The notes: generated by a model from the sequence alone, not told the origin. Shown: positions 26,313 to 36,696, counted from the first letter of the stretch. The stretch: 64,000 nucleotides of DNA from Pseudarthrobacter equi (GCF_900105535.1 NZ_LT629779.1:2170001-2234000), one strand, 5' to 3'. A program made the numbers and translations.

Positions 26313-27031
26313 ACGGGACTGCGCGCCTGGAACCCGGAGCCGTGCCGGCCGTGGTTCCCACCCGCGGGTTGGATTCCATCGGGGACGCCGTCCGCGCCAT
26401 GGCAGCGGGAAAGCCGGTGCTGGTGGTGGACAACGAGGACCGGGAGAACGAAGGCGACATCATCTTCGCAGCCCAGCACGCCACACCCGCACTGATGGGC
26501 TGGACCATCCGCTACAGCTCCGGCGTCATCTGCGTGCCGTTGACAGGGGAGCGGGCAGACGCCCTGGAACTGCCGCCCATGACGGCAGTCAACGAGGACG
26601 CCAAAGGCACCGCCTACACGGTGTCCTGCGACGCCGCCATCGGTGTCAGCACCGGCATCTCCGCCACTGACCGCGCCCTCACGGCACGCGTCCTGGCGGA
26701 TCCGCAGGCCCTCCCCGCGTCAGTGACCCGCCCGGGGCATATTTTTCCGCTCCGTGCGGTTGACGGAGGTGTGCGGGAGCGCCAGGGCCACACCGAGGCC
26801 GCGGTGGACCTGTGCCGCCTGGCGGGACTCGAACCGGTCGGCGTCATCGCGGAAGTGGTGTACGACGACGGAGAGATGATGCGCCTGGACGGGCTCCGTT
26901 CGTTCGCAGCGGAACATGGGTGCCCATTGGTCTCCATCGAGGACCTGGTGGCGTATCTTGAAGCCGGGACCGGGGGAGGCCTGGATCAGAATGTCCGGAC
27001 TGTTCCGGGCGGAGAAAAGGAGAAGCGATGA
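26309..27031 (+). CDS. ribB: 3,4-dihydroxy-2-butanone-4-phosphate synthase
   Basis: This protein of 240 residues makes the four-carbon unit of riboflavin from ribulose 5-phosphate. The acidic loop is [11 protein letters not shown], and the GHIFPLRA and [11 protein letters not shown] segments carry the other catalytic residues. It is a free-standing protein, not fused to GTP cyclohydrolase II as in RibBA enzymes. Its stop overlaps the next ATG (ATGA). The GTG start overlaps the ribE stop. Confidence 0.95.
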   Translation: MNGTARLEPGAVPAVVPTRGLDSIGDAVRAMAAGKPVLVVDNEDRENEGDIIFAAQHATPALMGWTIRYSSGVICVPLTGERADALELPPMTAVNEDAKGTAYTVSCDAAIGVSTGISATDRALTARVLADPQALPASVTRPGHIFPLRAVDGGVRERQGHTEAAVDLCRLAGLEPVGVIAEVVYDDGEMMRLDGLRSFAAEHGCPLVSIEDLVAYLEAGTGGGLDQNVRTVPGGEKEKR

Positions 27032-27759
27032 CGGCATCGGCAGCCAGCGACGACAGCCAGAACGGTCACCGGAAGCACCACACCGGCAACGGTGGGGCTC
27101 CACACCCCGTCAGCGGCGGTCCCATTGTGCAGCTTCCCACCGCCTTCGGTGACTTTGTGGCGCAGGCATGGACCGACCTCGTGACCGGCGTGGAGCACCT
27201 GGCCGTCAGTTCGCCCAACCCGCCAAGCGACGGAAAGGCGCCGCTGGTGCGGCTGCACTCGGAATGCCTGACCGGTGACGTCTTCGGCTCGTACCGTTGC
27301 GACTGCGGCGAACAGCTGGCCTACGCTCTGGAACTGATCCATGAACACGGCGGCACTCTGCTGTACCTGCGCGGCCAGGAAGGCCGCGGCATCGGCCTGG
27401 CCAACAAGATCAAGGCCTACGCGCTGCAGGAAGCCGGTTTCGATACCGTCGAGGCCAACGAACAGCTGGGCCTGCCCGTGGATGCGCGCTGCTACAAGGC
27501 CGCCGCCCAGGTGCTCGCCGAGATGGGCCTGCACGAGGTCCGGCTGCTGAGCAACAACCCGGACAAGCAGAACCGGCTGGCCAAGGCCGGCGTCAAGGTA
27601 GTGGAGATGGTTCCCACCGAGGTGCCCTCCCGCGAGCAGAACATCCGGTACCTGCGGACCAAGAAGGACCGCATGGAACACCGGCTGTTGCTGGACACCG
27701 GGGCCGACCCCGTGCCGGTACCGGGCCCTGACGGTCCGTTCCGCCACGAACAAGACTGA
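27028..27759 (+). CDS. ribA: GTP cyclohydrolase II
   Basis: This enzyme of 243 residues opens GTP in the first step of riboflavin synthesis. The zinc cysteines are in [19 protein letters not shown], the catalytic region is GQEGRGIGL, and RLLSNNP follows. About 45 extra N-terminal residues, rich in His, Gly and Ser, take the place of the RibB half of fused enzymes. It is the fifth gene of the riboflavin operon. Confidence 0.95.
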   Translation: MTASAASDDSQNGHRKHHTGNGGAPHPVSGGPIVQLPTAFGDFVAQAWTDLVTGVEHLAVSSPNPPSDGKAPLVRLHSECLTGDVFGSYRCDCGEQLAYALELIHEHGGTLLYLRGQEGRGIGLANKIKAYALQEAGFDTVEANEQLGLPVDARCYKAAAQVLAEMGLHEVRLLSNNPDKQNRLAKAGVKVVEMVPTEVPSREQNIRYLRTKKDRMEHRLLLDTGADPVPVPGPDGPFRHEQD

Positions 27760-27806
27760 CCTGACCACACCACTGAACCACCAGACTGAACGGACACCTC
27801 GCACCC

Positions 27807-28292
27807 ATGAGCGGACACGGCGCCCCCGATATCGACCTCACCACCCTCAACCCGGCCGAAACGTCGCAGCTCCGGCTCGCGATCGTCGCGGCCAGCTGGC
27901 ACACCCAGATCATGGACGGCCTCCTGGACGGCGCCCTGCGGGCGGCCAAGGACGCGGGCATTAACGAACCCACAGTCATCCGCGTACCCGGCAGCTTTGA
28001 GCTCCCGGTAGCGGCCGCACGCCTGGCCCCGCACTTCGACGCCGTGGTGGCGCTCGGCGTCGTCATCCGTGGCGGCACCCCGCACTTCGAGTACGTCTGC
28101 CAGGCTGCGACGTCGGGACTCACCGACGTCAGCGTCCGCACCGGAGTGCCGGTGGGCTTCGGCGTCCTCACCTGCGACACCGAACAGCAGGGCCTGGACC
28201 GGGCCGGTCTGCCCGGCTCCAAGGAAGACAAGGGGCACGAGGCTGTCACCGCGGCACTGGCCACCGCCGTCGTCCTCAAGCAGTACACGTAG
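27807..28292 (+). CDS. ribH: 6,7-dimethyl-8-ribityllumazine synthase
   Basis: This enzyme of 161 residues condenses the pyrimidine and butanone phosphate. Its motifs are [29 protein letters not shown], and [14 protein letters not shown] with the catalytic His. It ends the riboflavin operon; the gap to ribA is 47 bases. The length is standard for the icosahedral or pentameric enzyme. Confidence 0.96.
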   Translation: MSGHGAPDIDLTTLNPAETSQLRLAIVAASWHTQIMDGLLDGALRAAKDAGINEPTVIRVPGSFELPVAAARLAPHFDAVVALGVVIRGGTPHFEYVCQAATSGLTDVSVRTGVPVGFGVLTCDTEQQGLDRAGLPGSKEDKGHEAVTAALATAVVLKQYT

Positions 28293-28414
28293 CCGCCTGG
28301 CACCAGGCAGCGCCGAAAGCCATGGGCGGGCGCGGTGTGTATTCGCTCACATCGCGTCCGTCATGGAACGGCCCGGGAAGCGCCCGCCATGCCGCAGCAA
28401 GTAGGCTGGAGGGC

Positions 28415-28678
28415 GTGAAGAATTTCGAGACGCTGTTCGCTGAGCTCAGCGAGAAGGCAGCCACCCGCCCGGAAGGCTCCCGCACCGTCGCTGAATTGGA
28501 CTCCGGTGTGCACGGCATCGGTAAGAAAGTCGTTGAGGAAGCAGCCGAAGTCTGGATGGCTGCCGAATATGAATCCGATGAAGCCGCGGCCGAGGAAATC
28601 TCCCAGCTGCTGTACCACCTGCAGGTTCTGATGCTCGCCAAAGGCCTGACCCTGGAAGACGTCTACAAGCATCTGTAG
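28415..28678 (+). CDS. hisE: Phosphoribosyl-ATP pyrophosphatase
   Basis: This all-alpha NTP-PPase of 87 residues does the second step of histidine synthesis. The acidic motif [16 protein letters not shown] binds Mg, and [14 protein letters not shown] is the typical C-terminal helix. The GTG at 28415 has GGAGG directly upstream. It is followed by hisG, with 88 bases between. Confidence 0.95.
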   Translation: MKNFETLFAELSEKAATRPEGSRTVAELDSGVHGIGKKVVEEAAEVWMAAEYESDEAAAEEISQLLYHLQVLMLAKGLTLEDVYKHL

Positions 28679-28766
28679 CCACCGGCCCGGCGCGCACCCC
28701 GCCGCCGGTCCAGCCGTGGCCTGCACTGCCTGAACACCCAGACATTCCATCCAGAAAGAACACCCA

Positions 28767-29621
28767 ATGCTGCGAGTTGCCGTCCCCAACAAGGGATCCC
28801 TGTCCGAAGCCGCCTCCGCAATGCTGTCCGAGGCGGGCTACCGCCAGCGCCGCGACAGCCGCGAACTGGTCATGGTGGACCCGGACAACGACATCGAGTT
28901 CTTCTTCCTCCGCCCGCGCGACATCGCCGTGTACGTGGGCCGGGGAACCCTCGACGTCGGCATCACCGGCCGCGACCTCCTGCTGGACGCCGAGGTGGAA
29001 GCCGAAGAACTGCTTCCCTTGGGATTCGCAGCCTCCACCTTCCGGTTCGCCGGGCCCGTGGGCGATTTTGCCTCCGCCGAGGAACTCGACGGCAAGCGCC
29101 TCGCCACCAGCTATGACGGCCTGCTCCGGGGCTACCTCGCCGAGCGCGGCATCAACGCCAAGGTGGTACGCCTTGACGGCGCGGTGGAGTCCTCAGTCCG
29201 CCTGGGCGTCGCCGATGCCATCGCGGACGTGGTGGAAACGGGCAACACCCTCAAGGCCGCCGGCATGGAAATCTTTGGCGATCCCATCCTCAAGTCCGAG
29301 GCCGTCCTGATCCGCCGTACCGGCGGGACGACCAACGGCACCGCCAAGGAAGTCGACGTCCTCATCCGCCGCCTCCAGGGTGTCCTGGTGGCCCGCCAGT
29401 ACGTCCTCATGGATTACGACATCCGCAAGGAACTGGTGGAAAAAGCGGCTGCCCTGACCCCCGGACTTGAGTCGCCCACCGTATCACCGCTGCGTGACTC
29501 CGACTGGGTGGCCGTCCGGTCCATGGTGCCCAAGAAGGAAACCAACCGGATCATGGACGAACTGTACGATCTCGGTGCCCGCGCCATCCTGGTCAGCAGC
29601 ATCCACGCCTGCCGCATTTAG
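28767..29621 (+). CDS. hisG: ATP phosphoribosyltransferase (long form)
   Basis: This protein of 284 residues catalyses the first committed step of histidine synthesis. It has the periplasmic-binding-like halves with VAVPNKGSL-type start (RVAVPNKGSLSEAA) and ADVVETGNTLKAAG, which binds PRPP. The C-terminal ACT-like regulatory domain (SPLRDSDWVAVRSMVPK) makes it the long, feedback-inhibited form. The ATG at 28767 follows AGAAAG. Confidence 0.96.
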   Translation: MLRVAVPNKGSLSEAASAMLSEAGYRQRRDSRELVMVDPDNDIEFFFLRPRDIAVYVGRGTLDVGITGRDLLLDAEVEAEELLPLGFAASTFRFAGPVGDFASAEELDGKRLATSYDGLLRGYLAERGINAKVVRLDGAVESSVRLGVADAIADVVETGNTLKAAGMEIFGDPILKSEAVLIRRTGGTTNGTAKEVDVLIRRLQGVLVARQYVLMDYDIRKELVEKAAALTPGLESPTVSPLRDSDWVAVRSMVPKKETNRIMDELYDLGARAILVSSIHACRI

Positions 29622-29666
29622 CGCCGGACACCCCACACAGCACAGCAGATTTCTCCAGGAGTACCC

Positions 29667-30443
29667 ATGGCAGTAGCAGTCCGCGTCATTCCCTGCCTTG
29701 ATGTTGACGCCGGTCGCGTCGTCAAGGGCGTCAACTTCGAGGGCCTCCGCGACGCCGGCGACCCCGTTGAACTGGCCCACCGCTACGACAACGCGGGGGC
29801 CGACGAACTGACGTTCCTCGACGTCACGGCCTCCTCAGGTAACCGCGATACCACCTTTGACGTGGTCCGCCGCACCGCCGAGGAAGTTTTCATCCCGCTG
29901 TGCGTCGGCGGTGGCGTCCGCGGCGTGGCCGAGGTGGACAAGCTCTTGCGGTTCGGCGCGGACAAGGCCGCCATCAATACCGCCGCTGTCGCCCGCCCGG
30001 ATGTCATCGACGAGATCACCCGGCACTTCGGTTCCCAGGTCCTCGTCCTGTCCGTGGATGCCCGCCGCACCCGTCCCGGATCCAAGCCCACAGCGTCGGG
30101 CTTCGAAGTGACCACCCACGGTGGGCGCACCGGCACCGGAATCGACGCGATCGAGTGGGCCAAGGAGGCAGCCGACCGCGGGGTGGGCGAAATCCTGCTG
30201 AACTCCATCGACGCGGACGGAACCAAGGACGGCTTCGACCTGGAAATGATCCGGATGGTCCGCGCCGCCGTCAAGGTGCCGCTGATCGCCTCGGGCGGCG
30301 CCGGGGAGCCCGCCCACTTCCCGCCCGCTGTGGCGGCGGGGGCTGACGCCGTCCTGGCCGCCTCGATCTTCCACTGGGGCCCGAACGACATGATGCACCA
30401 GGTCAAGGACGCCATCAGGAACGCCGGCTTCGAGGTCAGGTAG
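29667..30443 (+). CDS. hisF: Imidazole glycerol phosphate synthase cyclase subunit
   Basis: This TIM barrel of 258 residues closes the imidazole ring with ammonia supplied by HisH. The first catalytic Asp is in [14 protein letters not shown] and the second in LSVDARR. The GGVRGV and SGGAGEP phosphate sites are present. hisH and hisA are not in the window, so the pathway is split over several loci. Confidence 0.96.
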   Translation: MAVAVRVIPCLDVDAGRVVKGVNFEGLRDAGDPVELAHRYDNAGADELTFLDVTASSGNRDTTFDVVRRTAEEVFIPLCVGGGVRGVAEVDKLLRFGADKAAINTAAVARPDVIDEITRHFGSQVLVLSVDARRTRPGSKPTASGFEVTTHGGRTGTGIDAIEWAKEAADRGVGEILLNSIDADGTKDGFDLEMIRMVRAAVKVPLIASGGAGEPAHFPPAVAAGADAVLAASIFHWGPNDMMHQVKDAIRNAGFEVR

Positions 30444-30446
30444 TCT

Positions 30447-30500
30447 CCACCCGCTCCCTAACATCGCTTCGCTTCGGCCAGGGAACCCTGCGGGCGTGGG
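30447..30500. terminator. Stem-loop between convergent hisF and the TIGR03085 gene
   Basis: CCACCCGC pairs imperfectly with GCGGGCGTGG, and inner TCCCT pairs with AGGGA. It sits between two convergent genes. No U-run follows. Confidence 0.35.
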
Positions 30501-30508
30501 CCCAGACT

Positions 30509-31153
30509 TTAAAGGCCGACTTCGGCTGACTGGAGGAGCGCGACGGCGTCCGGCTGGCCTTCGAAGGTGACCAGGGCGTGGCGGGTACGGCCGTGGGCGT
30601 GCATCAGCAGTTCGCCCGGCTCGCCAACGATGGCCACCGATACCGGTGCGCGCTTGGCGACGTGGCGGGGACCGGACGGCCGGACCAGCACGATGCCCAG
30701 ATCCACACCGCGGTACAGGATGGCTGCGCGCTTGACGAGTTCATCCCAGAGGGCGTCGGAGTAGGCCTCGTCGAGGGCGCGGGGCGCCCAGCGGTCGACG
30801 GCCCGGCGGACATCCTCGGTGTGCACGAAGTACTCGATCAGGTTGGCACTCTCATCCAGGGCCCTGATGCTCATCGGGGAGAGCGCCGGGGGACCGGCGC
30901 GGAAGGTATTGACCAGGCCGGCGTAGTCCTCGGTGTTTGTCAGCTTCGCAGCCAGTTTCGAGGTGGCCTGGTCTGAGGCCTTGGCCAACCGCTTGATGAT
31001 CAGGCCAAGCCCCACGGCGGCCTTCCGCTCGCGCAGGTAAAGGTGCGCGGCGAGGTCCCTGGTGCGCCACCCCTTGCAGAGCGTGGGCGCGTCAGGGCCG
31101 GCCGCAAGCAAGGTTTCGGCAAGGACTTCTCGGGACGGTTCGACGAAATGCAT
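30509..31153 (-). CDS. TIGR03085-family metal-binding protein (DinB/mycothiol-isomerase-like)
   Basis: This protein of about 214 residues begins MHFVEPSREVLAETLL and has GWRTRDLAAHLYLRERK and FVHTEDVRRAVDRW, with conserved His residues. This is the pattern of the TIGR03085/TIGR03083 families related to mycothiol-dependent maleylpyruvate isomerase, which use a DinB-like four-helix bundle with a metal. Its function is unknown. I chose the ATG at 31153; a start at 31171 would add six residues. Neither has a good ribosome binding site. It lies opposite to the his and trp genes around it. Confidence 0.8.
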   Translation of the reverse strand: MHFVEPSREVLAETLLAAGPDAPTLCKGWRTRDLAAHLYLRERKAAVGLGLIIKRLAKASDQATSKLAAKLTNTEDYAGLVNTFRAGPPALSPMSIRALDESANLIEYFVHTEDVRRAVDRWAPRALDEAYSDALWDELVKRAAILYRGVDLGIVLVRPSGPRHVAKRAPVSVAIVGEPGELLMHAHGRTRHALVTFEGQPDAVALLQSAEVGL

Positions 31154-31251
31154 CACTTGGAAAACTAGCATGAGAGGCCCGAAGTTGGGCAGCACGGCCC
31201 CTGCCGCTGGCGTGCCGTTGTTCACATCGGGTCCGGCTTTAGCCAAGGCAC

Positions 31252-31257
31252 TAGACT
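31252..31257 (+). promoter_or_regulatory. Possible -10 box of a leaderless hisI transcript
   Basis: TAGACT ends 7 bases before the hisI ATG at 31265, and no Shine-Dalgarno sequence is present. This spacing would put the transcript start at or next to the ATG. Confidence 0.35.
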
Positions 31258-31264
31258 TGACCTG

Positions 31265-31735
31265 ATGTCTGAGCAGCCTGCCCCCGTACAAACCACCGCC
31301 CAAACCACAGGTGCCGCCCTGCCCGGTGCTGCCTTGCCCGGCGCTGCCGGGGGCGCCCCGGAAACCTCCGCGCCGGCGAGCCCCCTTCCGGCGGCCCTTG
31401 CCGCCGCGCTGAAGCGTGACAACGCAGGCCTGGTGGCCGCCGTCGTGCAGCAGTACGACACCAACGAGGTCCTTATGCTCGGCTGGATGGATGACGAGGC
31501 GCTGCACCGGACCATGACCACCGGCCGGGTCACCTTCTACTCCCGGTCCCGCCAGGAGTACTGGCGCAAGGGCGACACGTCCGGCCACGTCCAGTGGGTC
31601 AAGTCCGTAGCCATGGATTGCGACGGCGACGCCCTGCTGGTGCGGGTGGACCAGGTGGGTGCCGCCTGCCACACCGGCACCAGGACCTGCTTCGACGGCA
31701 GGGGCCTGGACGTGGTGACCGCGGCCAACGGCTGA
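31265..31735 (+). CDS. hisI: Phosphoribosyl-AMP cyclohydrolase
   Basis: This zinc enzyme of 156 residues does the third step of histidine synthesis. The core [42 protein letters not shown] and [10 protein letters not shown] carries the Mg and Zn ligands. About 45 N-terminal residues are a Thr/Ala/Pro-rich extension not needed by the fold, so a later start is possible but no better site is seen. It lies upstream of trpE in the same direction. Confidence 0.94.
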   Translation: MSEQPAPVQTTAQTTGAALPGAALPGAAGGAPETSAPASPLPAALAAALKRDNAGLVAAVVQQYDTNEVLMLGWMDDEALHRTMTTGRVTFYSRSRQEYWRKGDTSGHVQWVKSVAMDCDGDALLVRVDQVGAACHTGTRTCFDGRGLDVVTAANG

Positions 31736-31764
31736 GCCCCGCACCGCAAGCCCACCCGGCAGAA

Positions 31765-31781
31765 GGGGAGCACGGCTCCCC
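31765..31781 (+). other. Perfect stem-loop between hisI and trpE
   Basis: GGGGAGC and GCTCCCC form a 7-bp stem with loop ACG. No T-run follows, and no leader peptide with Trp codons is visible, so its role is not clear. Confidence 0.3.
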
Positions 31782-31841
31782 GCAGAACTTCAGGCGCCCG
31801 GCGCAGCCGGCACTTCTAAGAACAGGCGGAAAAGCATAGCC

Positions 31842-33401
31842 ATGCAGGACCTTGGAACCATCAGCCCCAGCCTCGAGGAATTCCGGGAGCTGGCCGGCCA
31901 CAGCCGGGTCATTCCGGTACGACTGAAGGTGCTGGCGGACGCCGAAACCCCCATTGGCCTGTACCGCAAGCTCGCGCAGGGCCAGCCCGGCACGTTCCTG
32001 ATGGAATCCGCTGCCGTGGGCGGCACATGGTCCCGTTACTCCTTCATCGGCGCGAGGTCCCGTGCCACGCTCACTACCAAGGACGGCCAGGCGCATTGGC
32101 TGGGCGAACCGCCGGCGGGCGTTCCCGTGGACGGCAGCCCCGTGGACGCAATCCGCGACACCATCGATGCCCTCCGCACTGACCGGTTCGACGGCCTGCC
32201 CCCGTTCACGTCCGGGCTGGTGGGCTTCCTCGGCTGGGAAACCGTGCGGCACTGGGAACGGCTGGTGAGCCCTCCCGAGGACGACCTCCACCTGCCGGAG
32301 ATGGCGCTCAACCTGGTCACCGACATGGCCGTCCACGACAACGTGGACGGTACTGTCCTGCTGATCGCCAACGCCATCAACTTCGACAACAGCACAGAGC
32401 GCGTAGACGAGGCCTGGCACGATGCCGTGGCACGGGTCAAGGCGCTCCTGGCCAAGGTCAGTACCCCGGTGGTGCAGCCGGTCTCCGTGCTTGCCCCAGC
32501 CGCCCTGGACTTTGCCTCCAGTGTCCAGGAACGCTGGGACGAAAATGATTATCTGGCGGCGCTTGACCGTGGCAAGGAAGCGATCGTTGACGGCGAAGTG
32601 TTCCAGGTGGTCATCTCGCGCCGGTTCGAAATGGAGTGCAAGGCCTCCGCGCTGGATGTGTACCGCGTGCTGCGCAACACCAACCCCAGCCCGTACATGT
32701 ATATCTTCAGCCTCGAAGACGCCGAAGGCCGGGAGTACTCCATCGTGGGGTCCTCACCCGAAGCCCTGGTGACGGTCACCGGCGAAGAGGTCATCACGCA
32801 CCCCATCGCCGGATCCCGGCCCCGCGGTAAGACGGTCGAGGCTGACAAGGCCCTGGCGGAGGAACTGCTCGCGGACCAGAAGGAACGCGCCGAGCACCTC
32901 ATGCTGGTGGACCTCTCCCGCAACGACCTCTCCAAGGTCTGCGTTGCCGGAACCGTCGACGTCACCCAGTTCATGGAAGTGGAGCGCTTCAGCCACATCA
33001 TGCACCTGGTATCCACCGTGGTGGGCCAGCTGTCCCCGGCCGCGAAAGCCTACGACGTCCTGAAGGCCACGTTCCCGGCCGGTACGCTTTCCGGCGCCCC
33101 CAAGCCGCGGGCGCTGCGCCTGCTCGACGAGCTGGAACCGCACCGCCGCGGCATCTACGGCGGTGTGGTGGGCTACCTGGACTTCGCCGGGGACATGGAC
33201 ATGGCCATCGCCATCCGCTCCGCCCTTGTCAGGGAGGGCCGGGCCTATGTCCAGGCCGGCGGCGGCATCGTGGCAGACTCCGTGAATCCCACCGAAGCAC
33301 TCGAGACCGTCAACAAGGCGGCCGCCCCGCTGCGCGCGGTGCATACCGCGGGTTCCCTTCATGACATCACGGCCGACTCCCTGCCCGGCGGCGATTCCTG
33401 A
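31842..33401 (+). CDS. trpE: Anthranilate synthase component I
   Basis: This enzyme of 519 residues makes anthranilate from chorismate with TrpG. The tryptophan-binding motif reads FLMESAAVGGTWSRYSF, equivalent to the LLES site of feedback-sensitive enzymes. The catalytic part has SRNDLSKVC, GTLSGAPKPRAL and GGGIVADS. The ATG at 31842 is used. The stop overlaps the ATG of the membrane protein gene. trpG and trpD are not in the window. Confidence 0.96.
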   Translation: MQDLGTISPSLEEFRELAGHSRVIPVRLKVLADAETPIGLYRKLAQGQPGTFLMESAAVGGTWSRYSFIGARSRATLTTKDGQAHWLGEPPAGVPVDGSPVDAIRDTIDALRTDRFDGLPPFTSGLVGFLGWETVRHWERLVSPPEDDLHLPEMALNLVTDMAVHDNVDGTVLLIANAINFDNSTERVDEAWHDAVARVKALLAKVSTPVVQPVSVLAPAALDFASSVQERWDENDYLAALDRGKEAIVDGEVFQVVISRRFEMECKASALDVYRVLRNTNPSPYMYIFSLEDAEGREYSIVGSSPEALVTVTGEEVITHPIAGSRPRGKTVEADKALAEELLADQKERAEHLMLVDLSRNDLSKVCVAGTVDVTQFMEVERFSHIMHLVSTVVGQLSPAAKAYDVLKATFPAGTLSGAPKPRALRLLDELEPHRRGIYGGVVGYLDFAGDMDMAIAIRSALVREGRAYVQAGGGIVADSVNPTEALETVNKAAAPLRAVHTAGSLHDITADSLPGGDS

Positions 33402-34030
33402 TGCCTGACCCAAGCCCCGCACCGGGCCAGGCAGTGAAAACCCGGAAGACAGCTCCGGCGTGGTCGCGGAAGTCCACGGTGGTGCTGCTCATCGCCGTCC
33501 TGGCCCTGGCTGTCTTCGGCACCACCACCCAGACCTGGATGACTGTCACCCTGGACCCCAGCCAGGCCGGCGCCGGCCAGGAACCGTTGCAGGTCCAGGG
33601 CAGCAAGGCTGCCACCGCGGTGACGGCCCTCGCCCTGGTGGCCCTGGCAGGCGGGCTCGCCGCAGCCATCGCCGGCAGGATCGCCCGCTGGATCATTGCG
33701 GCCATCATCGTCCTGGCTTCGGCCGGTATTGTCGCCGCGGCGGGGACCGTTCTGGCTGACCCGCTGGCGGCGTCGCAGGGATCCATCGGTGCGGCCACGG
33801 GCGTCACCGGCACCCAGGCCGAGGTGGCGCTCACCGCTTTCCCGGTGCTCGCCGTCGTGGCCGGTTGCCTTCTTGCCCTGGGCGGGTTGCTGATCCTTCC
33901 CGCGTCCCGCCACTGGGCCGCACGGACCAAATATGACGCCCGCGCCGTGGCCGGAACTGCGGCGGCCACCGGCCCCGTGGACGAGATCGACAGCTGGGAC
34001 AGGCTCTCGCGCGGCGACGACCCCACCTGA
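33401..34030 (+). CDS. Trp biosynthesis-associated membrane protein (TIGR02234 type)
   Basis: This protein of 209 residues has four hydrophobic segments (about 27-45, 68-88, 92-112 and 142-165) and the TTQTWMTV motif after the first. It matches the actinobacterial protein found between trpE and trpC in many genomes. Its molecular role is unknown; the position and one-base overlap with trpE suggest a link to tryptophan metabolism. Confidence 0.85.
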   Translation: MPDPSPAPGQAVKTRKTAPAWSRKSTVVLLIAVLALAVFGTTTQTWMTVTLDPSQAGAGQEPLQVQGSKAATAVTALALVALAGGLAAAIAGRIARWIIAAIIVLASAGIVAAAGTVLADPLAASQGSIGAATGVTGTQAEVALTAFPVLAVVAGCLLALGGLLILPASRHWAARTKYDARAVAGTAAATGPVDEIDSWDRLSRGDDPT

Positions 34031-34137
34031 TCCGGCAGATGGCCGCCGGCCCGGGCCCGCGGGACAGCGGGCCGGTTCCGGATCACCGGCCAAAAAATGG
34101 CAGAATGTAAGCAGTATCCACCCTGAGGAGATTTTCC

Positions 34138-34425
34138 ATGAGCAAAGCACCTGCGTCCGTTTCCAAGTCCGGCACCCGCCAGGTAGCCCCGGGCGCCATT
34201 GACCACAGCCAGGAGCTGGGCCACGGCAACAGCCCCGCCGCATGGACCTGCGTCATCGTCATGCTCGTCGGTGCACTCATCATGTCCATCGCCTTCGTCA
34301 TCGCCAACACCCCCATCTTCATTGCGGGCGGTGTGGTCATGGTGGTGGGCCTGCTCCTCGGTTACGTCATGCGCAAGGCAGGTTACGGCGTCGAGGGCAG
34401 CAAGCTCAAGAACTCCGGCCACTGA
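34138..34425 (+). CDS. HGxxPAAW-motif small membrane protein
   Basis: This protein of 95 residues has the actinobacterial HGxxPAAW motif as HGNSPAAW near residue 30 and two transmembrane helices behind it. The ATG has a strong GAGGAG. It lies in the trp operon with its stop overlapping the trpC ATG (TGATG). The function is unknown. The gene is regularly found next to trpC in actinobacteria. Confidence 0.85.
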   Translation: MSKAPASVSKSGTRQVAPGAIDHSQELGHGNSPAAWTCVIVMLVGALIMSIAFVIANTPIFIAGGVVMVVGLLLGYVMRKAGYGVEGSKLKNSGH

Positions 34426-35246
34426 TGGCAACTGTTCTCGACGACATCAACGCCGGTGTCCGGGAGGATATGGAGGCCAGAAAGCGGCTCGTTTCCCTGG
34501 CTGAACTAAAGGACCTCGGGCAGGCTGCCGCGCCCGCCCGTGACGCCTGGGCGGCACTGGGCGGACCCTCACCGTCGCGCCACCAGCTCAAGGTCATCGC
34601 CGAAATCAAGCGGCGGAGCCCCTCCAAGGGGGACCTCGCCAGCATCGGCGATCCCGCCTCCCTCGCACGGCAGTACGCCGACGGTGGTGCCGCCGTCATC
34701 AGTGTCCTCACGGAACAGCGCCGCTTCAACGGCTCCCTTGCCGACCTCGATGCCGTCCGCGCCGCCGTCGACGTCCCGCTGCTGCGCAAGGACTTCACCC
34801 TGGATGAGTACCAGATCTGGGAAGCCCGGGCGCACGGTGCGGACCTGATCCTGCTGATCGTCGCTGCGCTGTCCGACGCCCAACTGGCCGACTTCAGCGC
34901 GCTCAGCCACGAGCTCGGCATGAACGTCCTCGTGGAAACGCACACGGAGGAGGAAATCGACCGTGCCGCCGCGGCGAACGCCCGCATCATCGGCGTCAAC
35001 GTGCGCAACCTGAAGACGCTCGACGTCGACCGTTCCGTGTTCGCCTCCCTTGCGGGCAGGATTCCGGCCGGCGCAGTGGTGGTGGCCGAGTCCGGCGTCC
35101 GCGACGTGGACGACGTCACGCACTACGCCGCCAGCGGCGCCGACGCCATCCTGGTGGGCGAAGCCCTGGTCAGCCATTCCACGCCGCTGGAGCGCATTGC
35201 GGAGTTCACCGCCGCCGGTGCCGCCGCCATCGCGGCCCGGGGCTGA
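34425..35246 (+). CDS. trpC: Indole-3-glycerol phosphate synthase
   Basis: This TIM-barrel enzyme of 273 residues forms indole-glycerol phosphate. It has VIAEIKRRSPSKGDL, LRKDFTLDEYQIWEAR with the catalytic Lys, VLVETHTEEE, IGVNVRNLKT and VAESGV. No fused TrpF domain is present, and no trpF gene is in the window; actinobacteria often use PriA instead. The ATG overlaps the previous stop. Confidence 0.95.
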   Translation: MATVLDDINAGVREDMEARKRLVSLAELKDLGQAAAPARDAWAALGGPSPSRHQLKVIAEIKRRSPSKGDLASIGDPASLARQYADGGAAVISVLTEQRRFNGSLADLDAVRAAVDVPLLRKDFTLDEYQIWEARAHGADLILLIVAALSDAQLADFSALSHELGMNVLVETHTEEEIDRAAAANARIIGVNVRNLKTLDVDRSVFASLAGRIPAGAVVVAESGVRDVDDVTHYAASGADAILVGEALVSHSTPLERIAEFTAAGAAAIAARG

Positions 35247-35367
35247 CCGGCACACGACTGCCGGCAGCCCGCGCGGCTGCCCGCCGGTCCACTGGCGCGG
35301 TACAACTGTCCGGGCGGCCCAGCCCGGACCCATACTTTGATCGAACTACTGGAACAGGACGGGACTG

Positions 35368-36696
35368 ATGGCCGACGCACCTTCAGGAAACGCTGACAAC
35401 AAAGCCGCAGAAGCATTCCTGCAGGACGGCTCCCTCCGGCACGCCCCGGGGCCGTACTTCGGGTCCTTCGGCGGGCGCTGGATGCCTGAATCGCTCATCG
35501 CTGCCCTGGACGAGCTCGAGGAAACCTTCGACAAGGCCAGGAACGATCCTGATTTCCGGGCGCAGATCGCAGACCTGAACAAGAACTACTCCGGCCGGCC
35601 CTCACTGCTCACCGAAGCGAAGCGCTTCTCTGAGCACGCCGGGGGAGTCCGCGTCTTCCTCAAACGCGAGGACCTGAACCACACTGGTTCGCACAAGATC
35701 AACAACGTCCTGGGGCAGGCCCTGCTGGCCAAGCGGATGGGCAAGACCCGCATCATCGCCGAGACCGGCGCGGGGCAGCACGGCGTTGCCAGCGCGACGG
35801 CCGCAGCGCTGCTGGGACTCGAGTGCGTCGTTTACATGGGCGCCGAGGACTGCCGCCGCCAGGCGCTCAACGTGGCCCGCATGGAGCTGCTCGGCGCAAC
35901 GGTCATCCCCGTCACCAGCGGCTCGCAGACCCTGAAGGACGCCATCAACGAGGCCCTCCGCGACTGGGTGGCCAACGTGGCAAACACCCACTACCTGCTG
36001 GGCACCGCTGCGGGCGCCCACCCGTTCCCGGCCATGGTCCGCTACTTCCACGAGGTCATCGGCGAGGAAGCCCGCGCCCAGATCCTGGAGCAGACGGGCC
36101 GCCTTCCGGACGCCGTCTGCGCCTGCATCGGCGGCGGTTCCAACGCCATCGGCATTTTCCATGGCTTCCTCGACGATCCGTCCGTCAGGATCTACGGCTT
36201 TGAAGCCGGCGGCGACGGCGTGGAAACCGGACGGCACGCCGCCACCATCACGCTCGGTAAGCCGGGCGTCCTGCACGGTGCCCGTTCCTACCTCATGCAG
36301 GACGACGACGGCCAGACCATCGAGTCCCACTCCATCTCCGCCGGACTGGACTACCCCGGCGTCGGACCGGAGCACTCCTACCTGTCCGACATTGGCCGGG
36401 TCAGCTACGAGCCCATCACCGACAGTGAGGCGATGGACGCGTTCCGCGTCCTGTGCCGCACCGAGGGCATCATCCCCGCCATCGAGTCCGCGCACGCCCT
36501 GGCCGGCGGCATCAAGGTGGGCCAGCGGCTCGCTGCCGAAGCGGCAGAAGCCGGCGAAACTGCCGCGGACAAGATCATCATCATCAACCTCTCCGGACGC
36601 GGCGACAAGGACGTGGCCACCGCGGCTGAGTGGTTCGACCTGTTGGACAAGGATTCCGCCGAATCGGAAATCGGCAAAGAAGGGGAGCAGCTGTGA
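35368..36696 (+). CDS. trpB: Tryptophan synthase beta chain
   Basis: This PLP enzyme of 442 residues joins indole and serine. The PLP Lys110 is in HTGSHKINN, the GGGSNAIG phosphate loop is near residue 255, and GAGQHG-type [13 protein letters not shown] is present. The N-terminal 25 residues are an extension. The TGA overlaps the trpA GTG, as expected for the two subunits of one complex. Confidence 0.96.
   Translation: MADAPSGNADNKAAEAFLQDGSLRHAPGPYFGSFGGRWMPESLIAALDELEETFDKARNDPDFRAQIADLNKNYSGRPSLLTEAKRFSEHAGGVRVFLKREDLNHTGSHKINNVLGQALLAKRMGKTRIIAETGAGQHGVASATAAALLGLECVVYMGAEDCRRQALNVARMELLGATVIPVTSGSQTLKDAINEALRDWVANVANTHYLLGTAAGAHPFPAMVRYFHEVIGEEARAQILEQTGRLPDAVCACIGGGSNAIGIFHGFLDDPSVRIYGFEAGGDGVETGRHAATITLGKPGVLHGARSYLMQDDDGQTIESHSISAGLDYPGVGPEHSYLSDIGRVSYEPITDSEAMDAFRVLCRTEGIIPAIESAHALAGGIKVGQRLAAEAAEAGETAADKIIIINLSGRGDKDVATAAEWFDLLDKDSAESEIGKEGEQL

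Noticed and set aside
26309..27759. Fused RibBA enzyme broken by a frameshift
   Set aside because: Both genes have their own start with ATGA coupling, complete domains and a distinct N-terminal extension on RibA, so they are normal separate genes.
31736..31841. Tryptophan attenuator or leader peptide before trpE
   Set aside because: No short frame with consecutive Trp codons and no terminator with a T-run is present; only a GC-rich stem-loop is seen.
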